From Lysinibacillus sp. JNUCC-52 (lineage in GTDB: Bacteria > Bacillota > Bacilli > Bacillales_A > Planococcaceae): a stretch of DNA of 64,000 nt. The DNA is taken from contig NZ_CP065546.1 of assembly GCF_015999545.1 (NCBI RefSeq), positions 4,617,076 to 4,681,075 of the forward strand, given 5' to 3'. A program made the position numbers and the translations under genes. The notes below the pieces were generated by a model. It saw only the letters and a program-made list of their open reading frames with translations. It made no database searches and was not told the DNA's origin. This document shows, piece after piece, positions 26,144 to 34,131 of this stretch (within the stretch, counting starts at the first letter, position 1; each line of letters begins with the position of its first letter).

Positions 26144-27433
26144 ATGAAAAAGCTATTTGTTTTATGCTGTATCGCACTATTATTAGTTGCCTGTTCACAA
26201 AAAGAAGAGGAAACAAAGGCGGACAAGAAGAAGGAGGGGCAAGTGATGAATGAACAACTAATCGGGAAATGGGCAGGCGACATTGAAATTCCAAATGCAT
26301 CGCTACCAATTATTGTAGATTTACAAAAAGAGGGTGGAACTTTATCTGTTCCAGCACAAGGTTTAAGCAACTACCCATTTAAAAGTGTAACGTATGATGG
26401 GAATGAAGTACAAATTATCATTAACTTAAATGGTTCGTTTATTGAAGTGAAGGGATTATTAAAAGACGACCAAATTGAAGCAACATTTAATCAAAATGGT
26501 GGGAAATTCCGCCTGCTATTAAAACCTTACGAAGAACAGCCTTCTGAGCCAGTTTCCTATGAAACATTTTCAGTTCCTGTAAAGGATGGCGATTTAACTG
26601 TCGCACTGCAAAAAAGTAATAAGGAGCCATCACCTGTCGTTCTCATTATTGCAGGCTCTGGACCGACCGATAAAGATGGAAATTCTGCAATTGCTGGGAA
26701 AAATAATAGCTTGAAAATGCTTGCTGAAGGACTGGCGCAAGAGGGCATTGCAAGTGTGCGATATGATAAAAGAGGCATCGGAGATAATACGAAATTGTTA
26801 ACAAAAGAAGATGATATCTCCGTCGATTTATATGTTGATGATGCTGTTCAAGTCCTCAATGCATTGACTGCAAATAAAGCTTTCTCAAGCGTCCATATTA
26901 TTGGTCACAGTGAAGGCTCGTTAATAGGCATGCTTGCTGCACAAAAAGCGAGCGTGGAATCATTTGTGTCAATAGCAGGTGCAGGCAGAGCAGCAGATGA
27001 ATTGTTGCTAGAGCAAATAACTGGACAATTAACACCTACTCTAACTGCTGAAGCAACAACTATTCTTGCAGCACTCAAAAAAGGAGAGCAAGTAAAAAAT
27101 ATCTCTCCTGAGCTACAACCATTATTTAGGGCTTCAGTGCAGCCATATATGATTTCCTGGCTAAAATATAATCCAGCTATGGAGTTACAAAAATTAACAA
27201 GTCGCGCATTAATTGTTCAAGGTACGAATGATATTCAAGTAAAGGCTACTGATGCAGAAGCGTTAAAGCATGGAAATGAAAAAGCAGAGCTAATTTATAT
27301 GGATGGCATGAATCATATTTTAAAAAACGCACCAGAAGATCGACAAGGGAATCTAGCTACATATGCAGACCCAACATTACCGTTACATCCAAACTTACTA
27401 CCGACGATTCAAAAATTTATCGCAAATAACTAG
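26144..27433 (+). CDS. Alpha/beta-hydrolase lipoprotein
   Basis: A 429-residue protein with AAGGAGGGAC upstream. Residues 1-18 form a signal peptide with lipobox LLLVACSQ, so it is lipidated at Cys17 and displayed outside the membrane, followed by a charged linker. Residues about 40-130 are a small beta-rich domain. The hydrolase domain has the oxyanion region LIIAGSGPTDKDGN, SVRYDKRGIGDN and the nucleophile elbow IGHSEGSLIGM; the likely acid is in VQGTNDIQV and the His in MDGMNHILK. The substrate is unknown; it resembles secreted esterases or peptidases of this fold. A small DUF3784 gene follows. Confidence 0.85.
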   Translation: MKKLFVLCCIALLLVACSQKEEETKADKKKEGQVMNEQLIGKWAGDIEIPNASLPIIVDLQKEGGTLSVPAQGLSNYPFKSVTYDGNEVQIIINLNGSFIEVKGLLKDDQIEATFNQNGGKFRLLLKPYEEQPSEPVSYETFSVPVKDGDLTVALQKSNKEPSPVVLIIAGSGPTDKDGNSAIAGKNNSLKMLAEGLAQEGIASVRYDKRGIGDNTKLLTKEDDISVDLYVDDAVQVLNALTANKAFSSVHIIGHSEGSLIGMLAAQKASVESFVSIAGAGRAADELLLEQITGQLTPTLTAEATTILAALKKGEQVKNISPELQPLFRASVQPYMISWLKYNPAMELQKLTSRALIVQGTNDIQVKATDAEALKHGNEKAELIYMDGMNHILKNAPEDRQGNLATYADPTLPLHPNLLPTIQKFIANN

Positions 27434-27531
27434 TAGAAAATGCAAATTTGCAGAAGCTTAAATATGTTATTAGTCGTTACCGTTCACGCAAAAACGTCGT
27501 CGATCGCAACCGTATTGGGGGAATTTTTATA

Positions 27532-27846
27532 GTGGATACCATTATCTGTTTGATTATTATGATTCCATTTTTAATCTTTGCAATTGTTTTATCGCAAGGC
27601 AAAGGTGCATTTTTACTAGCAGGTTATAACACGATGAAAGAAAGTAAAAAAGAGATCTATAATGAAAAAGCACTGGCTAAATTTATGGGAAAGATTATGT
27701 ATGGTTACTCTTTCTGTATACTATTATGGGCACTCGATGGGGTATTCAAAACGGAATGGCTCTTTATTGTTAGTGTCGTTCTATTTATAGGGCTCACTGT
27801 TTTTACGCTTCTATATGCGAACTCGGCGAATCGCTTTAAAAAGTAA
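27532..27846 (+). CDS. DUF3784-family membrane protein
   Basis: I place the start at GTG 27532 with GGGGGAA at 27518, which lets the protein begin directly in its first membrane helix as family members do; the frame is open back to TTG 27448. The 104-residue product has three hydrophobic segments (about 2-20, 58-74 and 80-98) and the DUF3784 motif GKGAFLLAGYNTM...YNEKALAKFMGK between the first and second. Function unknown. It lies about 100 bases after the lipoprotein gene on the same strand. Confidence 0.75.
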   Translation: MDTIICLIIMIPFLIFAIVLSQGKGAFLLAGYNTMKESKKEIYNEKALAKFMGKIMYGYSFCILLWALDGVFKTEWLFIVSVVLFIGLTVFTLLYANSANRFKK

Positions 27847-27862
27847 AGCATGAGGAACGGTA

Positions 27863-27907
27863 CAACGTAAGTCGGAACTTTTTTTACCTAATAGTTCGAC
27901 TTACGTT
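27863..27907 (+). terminator. Hairpin after DUF3784 gene
   Basis: CAACGTAAGTCGGAACT (27863-27879) pairs with AGTTCGACTTACGTTG (27892-27907), one bulged base. There is no long T-run, so termination efficiency is uncertain. Confidence 0.55.
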
Positions 27908-27987
27908 GAGTAATGTTTTAGTATTTATTTACAACAACTGTTTCTTAAAACAAATGCATTCATGTACTCTTGCATAGCTAACTCTTA

Positions 27988-28242
27988 TCATCTCTTTTTC
28001 CTCCCTACATAGTGCGCAAAGGCTTGAACAGGATAGAGCTCAGGTGTTTCGGATATAAATGTCTGCTCAATTTCATTTTCACCTTCTTGTAATAATTGAT
28101 GGCCAACACCCATTTTTTGATAGTCAGGATGAACAGCAATATGCCCAATCATTCCTCCTAATCCTTCACCTCTCGAACAAACAGTTTGCGGTTGCAACTC
28201 GTATTCAATATCTAATAGTCCTGTGCTGAAGAACATAGTCAA
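27988..28242 (-). pseudogene. Remnant of a GNAT acetyltransferase
   Basis: An 84-codon minus-strand frame containing the acetyl-CoA-binding motif A of GNAT proteins, IGHIAVHPDYQKMGVGHQLLQEGE, with the Q/RxxGxG/A pattern as QKMGVG. The N-terminal half of a normal GNAT domain (about 60 residues) is missing and no ribosome site precedes the first Met. The C terminus ends in a basic tail. It looks like a truncated gene. The following 190 bases to the diguanylate cyclase are AT-rich with no gene. Confidence 0.55.
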
Positions 28243-28490
28243 AATAAGCAGTATTTAAAAAGGATAATACCCTACATCGAATCTACCCTATTTTGTCTTC
28301 TATTTGAAAATGTCTTATTTCCATAAGGTATGATCCTAAATATTTTTTGGGAATTTGTAACAAAAATATAATTATTTCTTTTAATTTACCTTTCAACTAT
28401 TAAATTTCTCACTGCTACAATCATTTTCTTATGGTATTTTGGATAAGAAAAATAAAAATTTTCCATTTAATTTTTGTGGAGGGAAAGGTT

Positions 28491-30158
28491 TTGGACATAA
28501 TTAAAAAGGTTTTATGGCAAAATACGATAAGGAACCAGCTTCGAAGAGGGCATATCGTGATTATTTTTATCATGAGTTTATGTATTTTTATTCCGACAAT
28601 TTTTAATGAATATCAGCAAACGATTAACCATCAAAAAGAAGAAATGACCAATTACTTAGATGCTCAAACGTACTTTGTTGAAAGCTGGTTAATGGAGCGT
28701 TCTGAAGATATACATACAATAACAAATTTAACTTTTGTCAAAGACTATCAATATGAACAAACGCAGGCATTTTTTCAAGAATATAAAAAACAAACAGTTT
28801 TTACTGATTTAGTCTTTGTAAACAAAGAAGGAATAGTACAATTCGATACAGTGAACGAAAATCAACAGAATGGGATTGGTATCGATGTGAAAAATCGTAC
28901 ATATTTTCAAATAGCTAAAAAAACGAAACAGCAATATATTACAGATGTATTAATTAGTAAAGTAACAAAAGAGCCCATTATTGCTTTCGCATCTCCAATA
29001 TTAGATGAGCAACAACAATTTAATGGTGTAGTTTTTGGTACTGTAAATTTTAAAACAGTTGATTTGCTCTTAAATGAATCAAGAGTGGGCTTTCAGGGTC
29101 ATGCTTATATAGTCAATCAGGATGGGACATTATTGACTGAATTAGGTCCCAATAAGAAAGAAGCTACTGCAATTATTCCAAATATATTGTCGCAAAACTA
29201 TAACATTGAAGAACGAATATTAACGATTGCTCAAGCCAATCAAGCTCAATCACCTATTAATTTCTATAAGGATGCAAAAGGAGAATGGGTGTTGGCAAAA
29301 AGTAAGCCAATTAATCAAGGGAAATGGTACTTTATTTCTGAAGTCAATCTGTTGGAAGCATATACACCTTTAATCAAACGCTTTGGCTTATTAGCAATTT
29401 GTATTTTATTTGGTACATTTTTAACTATTAAAGTTATGTTAATGATAACGAAAAAAATAGAAGAGCCGATCCAACAATTACTTAAAGGTGTTGATAAGGT
29501 TGAACAAGGATACTATGATTATCAAATTAATGAAAAACAGTTAGTACCGTATGCCAAAGAGTTTCAAGAGCTTTGTACATCTTTTAATGAGATGAGTGCG
29601 AAAGTGAAAGAAGATACAATATTACTTAGAGAGTTATCGGTTACTTGTCAACTAACGAAACTATATAATCGGCGTTATTTAATTGAGCAAGGTGAGCTTG
29701 TTTTTCAAGATTGTAAAAGCAAAAAGCATCATTGTTCCTGTATAGCGATTGATATCGATTTCTTCAAAAATGTTAATGATACATATGGGCATCTAGTTGG
29801 GGATGAGGTATTAAAGCATGTAGCAAAGATTATTAAAGAATCCGTACGAATAAAAGATATTACAACGAGATATGGTGGAGAGGAATTTGTAATATTATCT
29901 CCAGCAACGACATTGGATAGTGCTGTAAAAATAGCTGAACGAATAAGAAAAAATGTTGAAGAATGTCCTTTTACTTTAGGTGAGCAGTTTATTCCGATGA
30001 CAGTGAGTGTGGGCATTGCAGAATTTGCAAATGATAAGGACATTTCGACTTTTTATGATTTAATTGATAAGGCAGACCAGGCGCTTTACATTGCTAAGGA
30101 AAGTGGTCGGAATATGTTAAGAGCGTATGATGGTATAAATAACTTTGTGATACGGTAA
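28491..30158 (+). CDS. Diguanylate cyclase with extracellular Cache sensor (Cache-HAMP-GGDEF)
   Basis: Start is TTG 28491, 7 bases after GGAGGG (28478-28483); the frame extends to 28431 without a ribosome site. The 555-residue product has one N-terminal membrane helix (HIVIIFIMSLCIFIPTIF), an extracellular dCache-type domain with FVNKEGIVQFDT and GIDVKNRTYFQIAKK, a second helix near residue 300, a HAMP segment (EEPIQQLLKGVDKVEQGYY), and a GGDEF domain with the active-site loop RYGGEEF near residue 461. An RxxD inhibitory site (RIKD) sits five residues before it, so product feedback is expected. It should make c-di-GMP in response to an outside ligand, probably small. Confidence 0.92.
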   Translation: MDIIKKVLWQNTIRNQLRRGHIVIIFIMSLCIFIPTIFNEYQQTINHQKEEMTNYLDAQTYFVESWLMERSEDIHTITNLTFVKDYQYEQTQAFFQEYKKQTVFTDLVFVNKEGIVQFDTVNENQQNGIGIDVKNRTYFQIAKKTKQQYITDVLISKVTKEPIIAFASPILDEQQQFNGVVFGTVNFKTVDLLLNESRVGFQGHAYIVNQDGTLLTELGPNKKEATAIIPNILSQNYNIEERILTIAQANQAQSPINFYKDAKGEWVLAKSKPINQGKWYFISEVNLLEAYTPLIKRFGLLAICILFGTFLTIKVMLMITKKIEEPIQQLLKGVDKVEQGYYDYQINEKQLVPYAKEFQELCTSFNEMSAKVKEDTILLRELSVTCQLTKLYNRRYLIEQGELVFQDCKSKKHHCSCIAIDIDFFKNVNDTYGHLVGDEVLKHVAKIIKESVRIKDITTRYGGEEFVILSPATTLDSAVKIAERIRKNVEECPFTLGEQFIPMTVSVGIAEFANDKDISTFYDLIDKADQALYIAKESGRNMLRAYDGINNFVIR

Positions 30159-30196
30159 CATTTTAAATCTTATTTTTTCACAATAGTGAATATGAA

Positions 30197-30226
30197 CGTG
30201 TAGTAATTGTAAAAATGGTCATACTA
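30197..30226 (+). promoter_or_regulatory. Sigma-G-like promoter of YpzG-like gene
   Basis: CATACTA (30220-30226) is an exact match to the sigma-G -10 consensus; the -35 at 17 bases is CGTGTA, weak. The distance to the ATG is 52 bases, as in the decayed paralogue. Confidence 0.5.
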
Positions 30227-30271
30227 ACATGGATTCACTTATGAAGTCTATATTGATGAGGAGGATGTAAA

Positions 30272-30424
30272 ATGAGTAGGCCTGAACAACTAGACCCGAA
30301 ATCTCAAAAAATCCACCGTAACTGGACAAGGATTAAGCGTTCAAAATCTCAAGTAAATGGTGAAACGGAGATAACTCTTCATAACCGTATCTTGAGAAGT
30401 GAAGCGAAAGCCCGACAGTTCTAA
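30272..30424 (+). CDS. YpzG-like small protein
   Basis: A 50-codon gene with a strong GAGGAGG ribosome site. The product is basic and hydrophilic, with LDPKSQKIHRNWTRIKRSKS and SQVNGETEI, the pattern I associate with the roughly 50-residue YpzG-like family of Bacillaceae (from memory, not searched). No signal or membrane segment. A sigma-G-type promoter precedes and a strong terminator follows, so it is a separate unit, probably expressed in the forespore. A decayed paralogue lies at 25772. Function unknown. Confidence 0.7.
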   Translation: MSRPEQLDPKSQKIHRNWTRIKRSKSQVNGETEITLHNRILRSEAKARQF

Positions 30425-30449
30425 TCATGCTAGAAGCAATAAGTGTTAT

Positions 30450-30478
30450 CAAGCTCAGATAGTATATCTGAGCTTTTA
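30450..30478 (+). terminator. Terminator of YpzG-like gene
   Basis: Stem AAGCTCAGATA against TATCTGAGCTT with a 3-base loop and TTT. A near-identical copy lies at 31126. Confidence 0.88.
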
Positions 30479-30487
30479 GCTTGTCGA

Positions 30488-30526
30488 CAAAAGGGATTAA
30501 GAATAGAAATCTTAATCCCTTTTGTA
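30488..30526 (+). terminator. Second hairpin terminator
   Basis: Stem AAAGGGATTAAG against CTTAATCCCTTT, 9-base loop, then TG. It stands just after the YpzG-like terminator with no gene between. Confidence 0.7.
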
Positions 30527-30645
30527 AATTTTTTTGTAAAAAGGGGTTCTTACTTTCCTCTTGCCATACTCTTCGAGCATCCCTTCCCAATGAAGCTGTT
30601 CGCCTTAATTATATTAGACGGCTAGTAATACATATAAAGTTGCTT

Positions 30646-30763
30646 GGAGTGGAGGGCGGGCGACTCCTGCTCAGAACGCACAGAACGTAAGACGTAACAG
30701 ACCGCACGTTAGCGAGGGTTGCTGCTTACGGTGTGCCCACGGAAAGCGCCCGCCTGGAGTGGA
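30646..30763. repeat. Palindromic intergenic repeat, copy C
   Basis: Inverted ends GGCGGGCG (30655-30662) and CGCCCGCC (30747-30754), flanked on both sides by GGAGTGGA. The core reads GACTCCTGC, CGTAAGACG, GCGAGGGTTGC and GGAAAGCG, the reverse complement of copies A and B. The ending CGGAAATCAAC/GGAAATCAAC pattern is one I know from intergenic palindromes of other Bacillaceae. Confidence 0.88.
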
Positions 30764-30913
30764 AATCAACGATCTAAAACGCAAAACCTTGTTAAAAAAG
30801 GGTTTGCGTTTTTAGTGTCAGCTATGAGCTTTCCCACTGTCGATACATTTTAGCTTTTTCCCCTTTTGAAGGTTGTAACATAAAATTTCTCTGTCAGTAT
30901 GCTTGCTCAGTTG

Positions 30914-31043
30914 ATTGGAGCGGAAGGCGGGCGACTCCTGCTCAGAACGCACAATACGTAAGACGCAACAAACCGCGCGCTAGCGAGGGTTGCGGCTTAC
31001 GCTGTGCCCGCGGAAAGCGCCCGCCTGTAGCGGAAATCAACCG
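30914..31043. repeat. Palindromic intergenic repeat, copy D
   Basis: Same orientation and sequence landmarks as copy C: GGAGCGGAAGGCGGGCGACT at the left, CGCAACAAACCGCGCGCTAG in the middle, GGAAAGCGCCCGCC and TAGCGGAAATCAAC at the right. It lies about 155 bases after copy C. The bases between C and D contain only a small AAAACG...CGTTTT-type hairpin near 30780. Confidence 0.88.
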
Positions 31044-31073
31044 CAGTAGTCCTCTCCAATATTAGTTTTAAAT

Positions 31074-31122
31074 AAAAAAAGACTGTAGACAAATTCGAAA
31101 AACTTCGAGTTTGTCTACAGTC
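31074..31122 (-). terminator. Minus-strand terminator without a gene
   Basis: Perfect stem GACTGTAGACAAA (31081-31093) and TTTGTCTACAGTC (31110-31122). On the minus strand a run of seven T follows; on the plus strand none does. No minus-strand gene ends here. Confidence 0.7.
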
Positions 31123-31125
31123 TGC

Positions 31126-31156
31126 AAGCTCAGATAGTATATCTGGGCTTTTTTGC
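31126..31156 (+). terminator. Duplicate of the YpzG-like gene terminator
   Basis: AAGCTCAGATAGTATATCTG identical to 30451-30470, then GGCTTTTTTG. It has no gene of its own immediately upstream. Confidence 0.75.
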
Positions 31157-31238
31157 ATGTTATTAATTAAAACAAATAATATGCATGTAACAATTTATAG
31201 TAAAATATAAGAAATAAGGGAATAGGAGGGAGAAGGAA

Positions 31239-31754
31239 ATGAACAATCCAATTACCATTCGTGTGGCACATCTTGCTGATGCACAAAAAATGCTTGAAAT
31301 ACAACGTGAAGTTTTAGCAGAAGATTTATTTTTAATAACAACAACTGAGGAATTCCAACAAACTATTGAAGGACAGCAATCGTGGATCCAGACGAAATTA
31401 GCAAATGACCATGAAATAATTTTCGTAGCAGAACATCATAATGAGGTCATAGGGTGGCTTGCATTTCAATCACCGAATCGAAAACGTTTAGCTCATACTG
31501 GCAGTTTTGGCATGATGATACAAAAAAATCACAGAGGGCAGGGAATTGGTAAACGGCTAATAGAGGCATTACTGACATGGGCAGTTGCCAATCCAGCAAT
31601 TGAAAAGGTTTGCTTAGGCGTGTTTTCAACAAATGTAGGTGCCATTGCGCTTTATCAAAAAATGGGTTTTATTGAAGAAGGTAGAAAGATTAACGAAATT
31701 AAAGTAAGGGACGGTGAGTATGTTGATGATGTGTTAATGTATAAAATGGTTTAA
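31239..31754 (+). CDS. GNAT-family N-acetyltransferase
   Basis: A 171-residue protein with AGGAGGGAGAAGG upstream. It is a full GNAT domain: IRVAHLADAQKMLEIQ at the N terminus, VIGWLAFQS, and the acetyl-CoA loop MIQKNHRGQGIGKRLIEALL near residue 98, followed by VCLGVFSTNVGAIALYQKMGF, which is typical of the RimI/PhinoT-like subgroup. The substrate is unknown. A cupin gene follows 50 bases later on the same strand and may be cotranscribed. Confidence 0.9.
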   Translation: MNNPITIRVAHLADAQKMLEIQREVLAEDLFLITTTEEFQQTIEGQQSWIQTKLANDHEIIFVAEHHNEVIGWLAFQSPNRKRLAHTGSFGMMIQKNHRGQGIGKRLIEALLTWAVANPAIEKVCLGVFSTNVGAIALYQKMGFIEEGRKINEIKVRDGEYVDDVLMYKMV

Positions 31755-31803
31755 GTTGTAGGCGCAATTCTATAAAAAGATTAAGTAAAGAGAGGGAGTT
31801 ATT

Positions 31804-32145
31804 ATGAAAATGTATCATTTCTCAAAGGATTGTGGCAATGCAATTGTCAATTACGACTCTTTTCATTCATCTTATACTAAAATATTGAAAACTGTAGAGC
31901 CAACGAATATTGGTTTTATATACATAGAAGCGGGTGGTGAAGTTGGATTACATGAAGCACCAGTTCCACAGCTATTCATTGTTACTCAGGGAGAAGGATG
32001 GGTTTATGGTAAAAAGAGGGAAAAATTACTTGTAAAACAAGGGGATGGGGTTTATTGGAAAGAGGGGCAGGCGCATGCATCGGGAAGTGACACAGGATTA
32101 ACAGCCCTCGTTATTCAATCTACACAAATTGATTTGCCTGTATAA
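31804..32145 (+). CDS. Small cupin-domain protein
   Basis: A 113-residue protein with AGAGAGGGAG upstream. The cupin motifs are partial: GGEVGLHEAPVPQLFIVTQGEGWVYG near residues 46-72 and GDGVYWKEGQAHASGSDTGLTALV near residues 81-105. Two His residues (HEAP and HASG) could bind metal together with Gln or Glu. No second domain is fused. Function unknown; single-domain cupins of this type may be sensors or small dioxygenase-like enzymes. Confidence 0.82.
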   Translation: MKMYHFSKDCGNAIVNYDSFHSSYTKILKTVEPTNIGFIYIEAGGEVGLHEAPVPQLFIVTQGEGWVYGKKREKLLVKQGDGVYWKEGQAHASGSDTGLTALVIQSTQIDLPV

Positions 32146-32187
32146 AAGAAGAGCAAATAACGGAGTGCAAGTGACTCCGTTATTTTT
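32145..32187. terminator. Convergent hairpin between cupin and GNAT genes
   Basis: TAACGGAGT (32158-32166) pairs with ACTCCGTTA (32173-32181), followed on the plus strand by TTTTTTTG; on the minus strand it is followed by TTTGCTC. It overlaps the end of the minus-strand GNAT gene. Confidence 0.75.
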
Positions 32188-32677
32188 TTGCTAACGCAAG
32201 CTCTAATCGTATTGTTCTTAAAATATGCCCATCAAACAAATCATCGAATTCTTCTACTTGCTGAAAGCCTTTTGCCTTGTAGAAGTGTCCTCCAATTGTA
32301 TTGTCCTTCTCCACGCATACAGTCAATGAAGTGATATCCTGTATTTTTTCAATTCCACATTCTAATAGAGCTGAGCCAATACCATTGTTTTGGGCTTCAG
32401 GAAGTAAATAAATAGCGAAAAGCTCTGCTTGTCCATTGTTATTAACAGCTGAAAAGTTCGCAAAGCCAACAAGTGATTCACCGAATTCAGCAACTAAAAA
32501 TAGGCTATTTTGAAGACGTGTGAATAAACGTTTTTCGCTATAGGCAGCTTCGAGAAAGCGCTCCTGAATTTGCATCGGTATGATTCCGTCATATGTTGCA
32601 AACCAACTTGTCTTGGCAATTTCTTGCACAAAAGAGATGTCATCTTCCGTCATTTGTCGTATAATGAGTGTCAACAC
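32180..32677 (-). CDS. GNAT-family N-acetyltransferase
   Basis: A 165-residue protein on the minus strand. It has IIRQMTEDDISFVQEIAKTSW at the N terminus, SLVGFANFS, and the acetyl-CoA site IYLLPEAQNNGIGSALLECGI near residue 95, then FYKAKGFQQVEEF. All four GNAT motifs are present. The substrate is unknown. It converges on the cupin gene; the region between (32146-32179) contains AACGGAGTGC...GACTCCGTTA, a hairpin that could end both transcripts. Confidence 0.9.
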   Translation of the reverse strand: MLTLIIRQMTEDDISFVQEIAKTSWFATYDGIIPMQIQERFLEAAYSEKRLFTRLQNSLFLVAEFGESLVGFANFSAVNNNGQAELFAIYLLPEAQNNGIGSALLECGIEKIQDITSLTVCVEKDNTIGGHFYKAKGFQQVEEFDDLFDGHILRTIRLELALAKK

Positions 32678-32744
32678 TTATCACCTACAATTTCAATAAT
32701 TTCTAATTATTGTAACATTTTAATTGATAAAAGGGGATGGATGA

Positions 32745-33173
32745 ATGGAAGTTTTGGAAAAAGCATTTGGTTATATTACGAGGGAATGGGAGGGGCGAAT
32801 CCAAGTGCTTGTATTTGAACAAAATACACTCGGAGCTGGTATCCAAATTCCAAAAGGGACAGTTGAAGACGGAGAAACGCCTTTAGAAGCAGTACTACGA
32901 GAAATGGTAGAGGAAACGGGTTTAACAAATTTGAAAGTAAAAGGCTTAATTGCTCAAGATTATGCCGAACATTATTCTGGAGCCATACATAAACGTTATT
33001 TTTACCATTTACTATCAAATGAGTCACGTCCTACATGGCAACACAACCCGACAGGATTAAATGAAGGTAACTTACGATTTACATTTTACTGGATTGAAGA
33101 AAACGATAATGTTGTATTAGCAAAAGGACATGGCGATTATTTATATCGGGTATTAAAAAATCCTTTATGTTAA
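32745..33173 (+). CDS. Nudix hydrolase
   Basis: A 142-residue single-domain protein. The Nudix box (GX5EX7REUXEEXGU) is complete: GTVEDGETPLEAVLREMVEETGLT near residues 38-61. Ahead of it is QIPKGTV, the usual entry strand. It would hydrolyse a nucleoside diphosphate linked to another moiety; the exact substrate is not visible. ATG 32745 has AAAAGGGGATGG upstream. An alpha/beta hydrolase gene follows after 60 bases. Confidence 0.9.
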   Translation: MEVLEKAFGYITREWEGRIQVLVFEQNTLGAGIQIPKGTVEDGETPLEAVLREMVEETGLTNLKVKGLIAQDYAEHYSGAIHKRYFYHLLSNESRPTWQHNPTGLNEGNLRFTFYWIEENDNVVLAKGHGDYLYRVLKNPLC

Positions 33174-33233
33174 ATAAAGGGTGATTATCATAAAGACAAG
33201 GAAGCCTAATTTGAGAGTAAAGGAGGAAAAACT

Positions 33234-34019
33234 TTGCCGATTTATTATGAAGAGTTTGGAAACAAAAATGCGCCACTTATCGTGTTTTTACATGGGGGAG
33301 GTGTCAGTGGATGGATGTGGGAAAAACAAATAGAATACTTTGCACAACACTATCATTGTTTAGTCCCTGATTTACCTGGACATGGGAAAAATAGCGAAGA
33401 TACATATTTTTCAATGAAACAAGCTGCAGAGCAAGTAATTGACCTAATAGAAAAGGTATCTAATAATCGAAACATAACAATTATCGGTTTTTCCTTAGGG
33501 GCGCAAATAATTGTACAATTGCTAAGTATGAGACCAAATTTAGTTGATCGTGCAGTTATATATAGTGCTTTAGTAAGGCCTATGCCTAGTTTAAAAAAAT
33601 GGATTGCTCCAGCGATAAAACTCACTTCTCCTCTTATTTCAAATCGAACATTTTCAAAAATTCAAGCTAAGTCACTTTATATTCCTCAAGAAAACTTTAC
33701 GCAATATTATGAAGATAGTTGCCGTATGTCTCAACAGACGTTGATATCTGTCCTAACAGAAAATATGTCATTCTCAATACCAGAAAATTTTAAATACGTA
33801 AAAACGTCCATGCTTGTGTTGGTTGGGGATAAAGAAAAATCAATGATGAAAAAATCCGCGAACGACTTAGTGAAAAGCAACGCTAACTGTAAAGGAATGG
33901 TCGTAGCCGATATTGGACATGGTATTTCCTTTGCGAATCCAGCACTGTTTAATGAAATTATTGATAATTGGCTTAGTGCCAGTCACTCAAACAATTCTGA
34001 ATTTTTTTCAGGCTGTTAA
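33234..34019 (+). CDS. Alpha/beta-fold hydrolase with repeat-derived C terminus
   Basis: A 261-residue protein starting at TTG 33234 with AAAGGAGGAAAA. It has the classic set LIVFLHGGGVSGWMW (oxyanion), LVPDLPGHGKNSED, the nucleophile elbow IGFSLGAQIIVQL near residue 90, an acid in LVGDKEKS and the His in VVADIGHGISFANP near residue 230. After NEIIDNWLS the reading frame enters the GTGCC repeat R3 and ends SASHSNNSEFFSGC, so the last 13-14 residues are repeat-encoded. Catalysis should not be affected. The substrate is unknown. Confidence 0.88.
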   Translation: MPIYYEEFGNKNAPLIVFLHGGGVSGWMWEKQIEYFAQHYHCLVPDLPGHGKNSEDTYFSMKQAAEQVIDLIEKVSNNRNITIIGFSLGAQIIVQLLSMRPNLVDRAVIYSALVRPMPSLKKWIAPAIKLTSPLISNRTFSKIQAKSLYIPQENFTQYYEDSCRMSQQTLISVLTENMSFSIPENFKYVKTSMLVLVGDKEKSMMKKSANDLVKSNANCKGMVVADIGHGISFANPALFNEIIDNWLSASHSNNSEFFSGC

Positions 34020-34131
34020 ATTTTGAATAACAAATTAAAAACCCACTTCATTCCTACGGCATATACTGTGGCCGCAGAAAGCGAAGTGGGTTTGTTTGAA
34101 GTGCCAGTCACCCGAACAATTCTGAATATTT
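33975..34131 (+). repeat. GTGCC/AAACAATT repeats R3 and R4
   Basis: R3 (33975-34007) begins AGTGCCAGTCACTCAAACAA then TTCTGAAT; R4 (34100-34131) begins AGTGCCAGTCACCCGAACAA then TTCTGAAT. Direct repeats 125 bases apart. R3 lies within the end of the hydrolase gene, R4 ends in the metC stop codon, and a terminator hairpin stands between them. Confidence 0.88.
34035..34097 (-). terminator. Terminator between hydrolase and metC
   Basis: AAACCCACTTC (34039-34049) pairs with GAAGTGGGTTT (34083-34093). On the minus strand it is followed by TTTTTAATTTG, on the plus strand by GTTTG, so it mainly serves metC. Confidence 0.75.

Noticed and set aside
30333..30690. Minus- and plus-strand frames over the YpzG-like gene and following hairpins
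   Set aside because: They are shadows of the 50-codon gene and its terminators.
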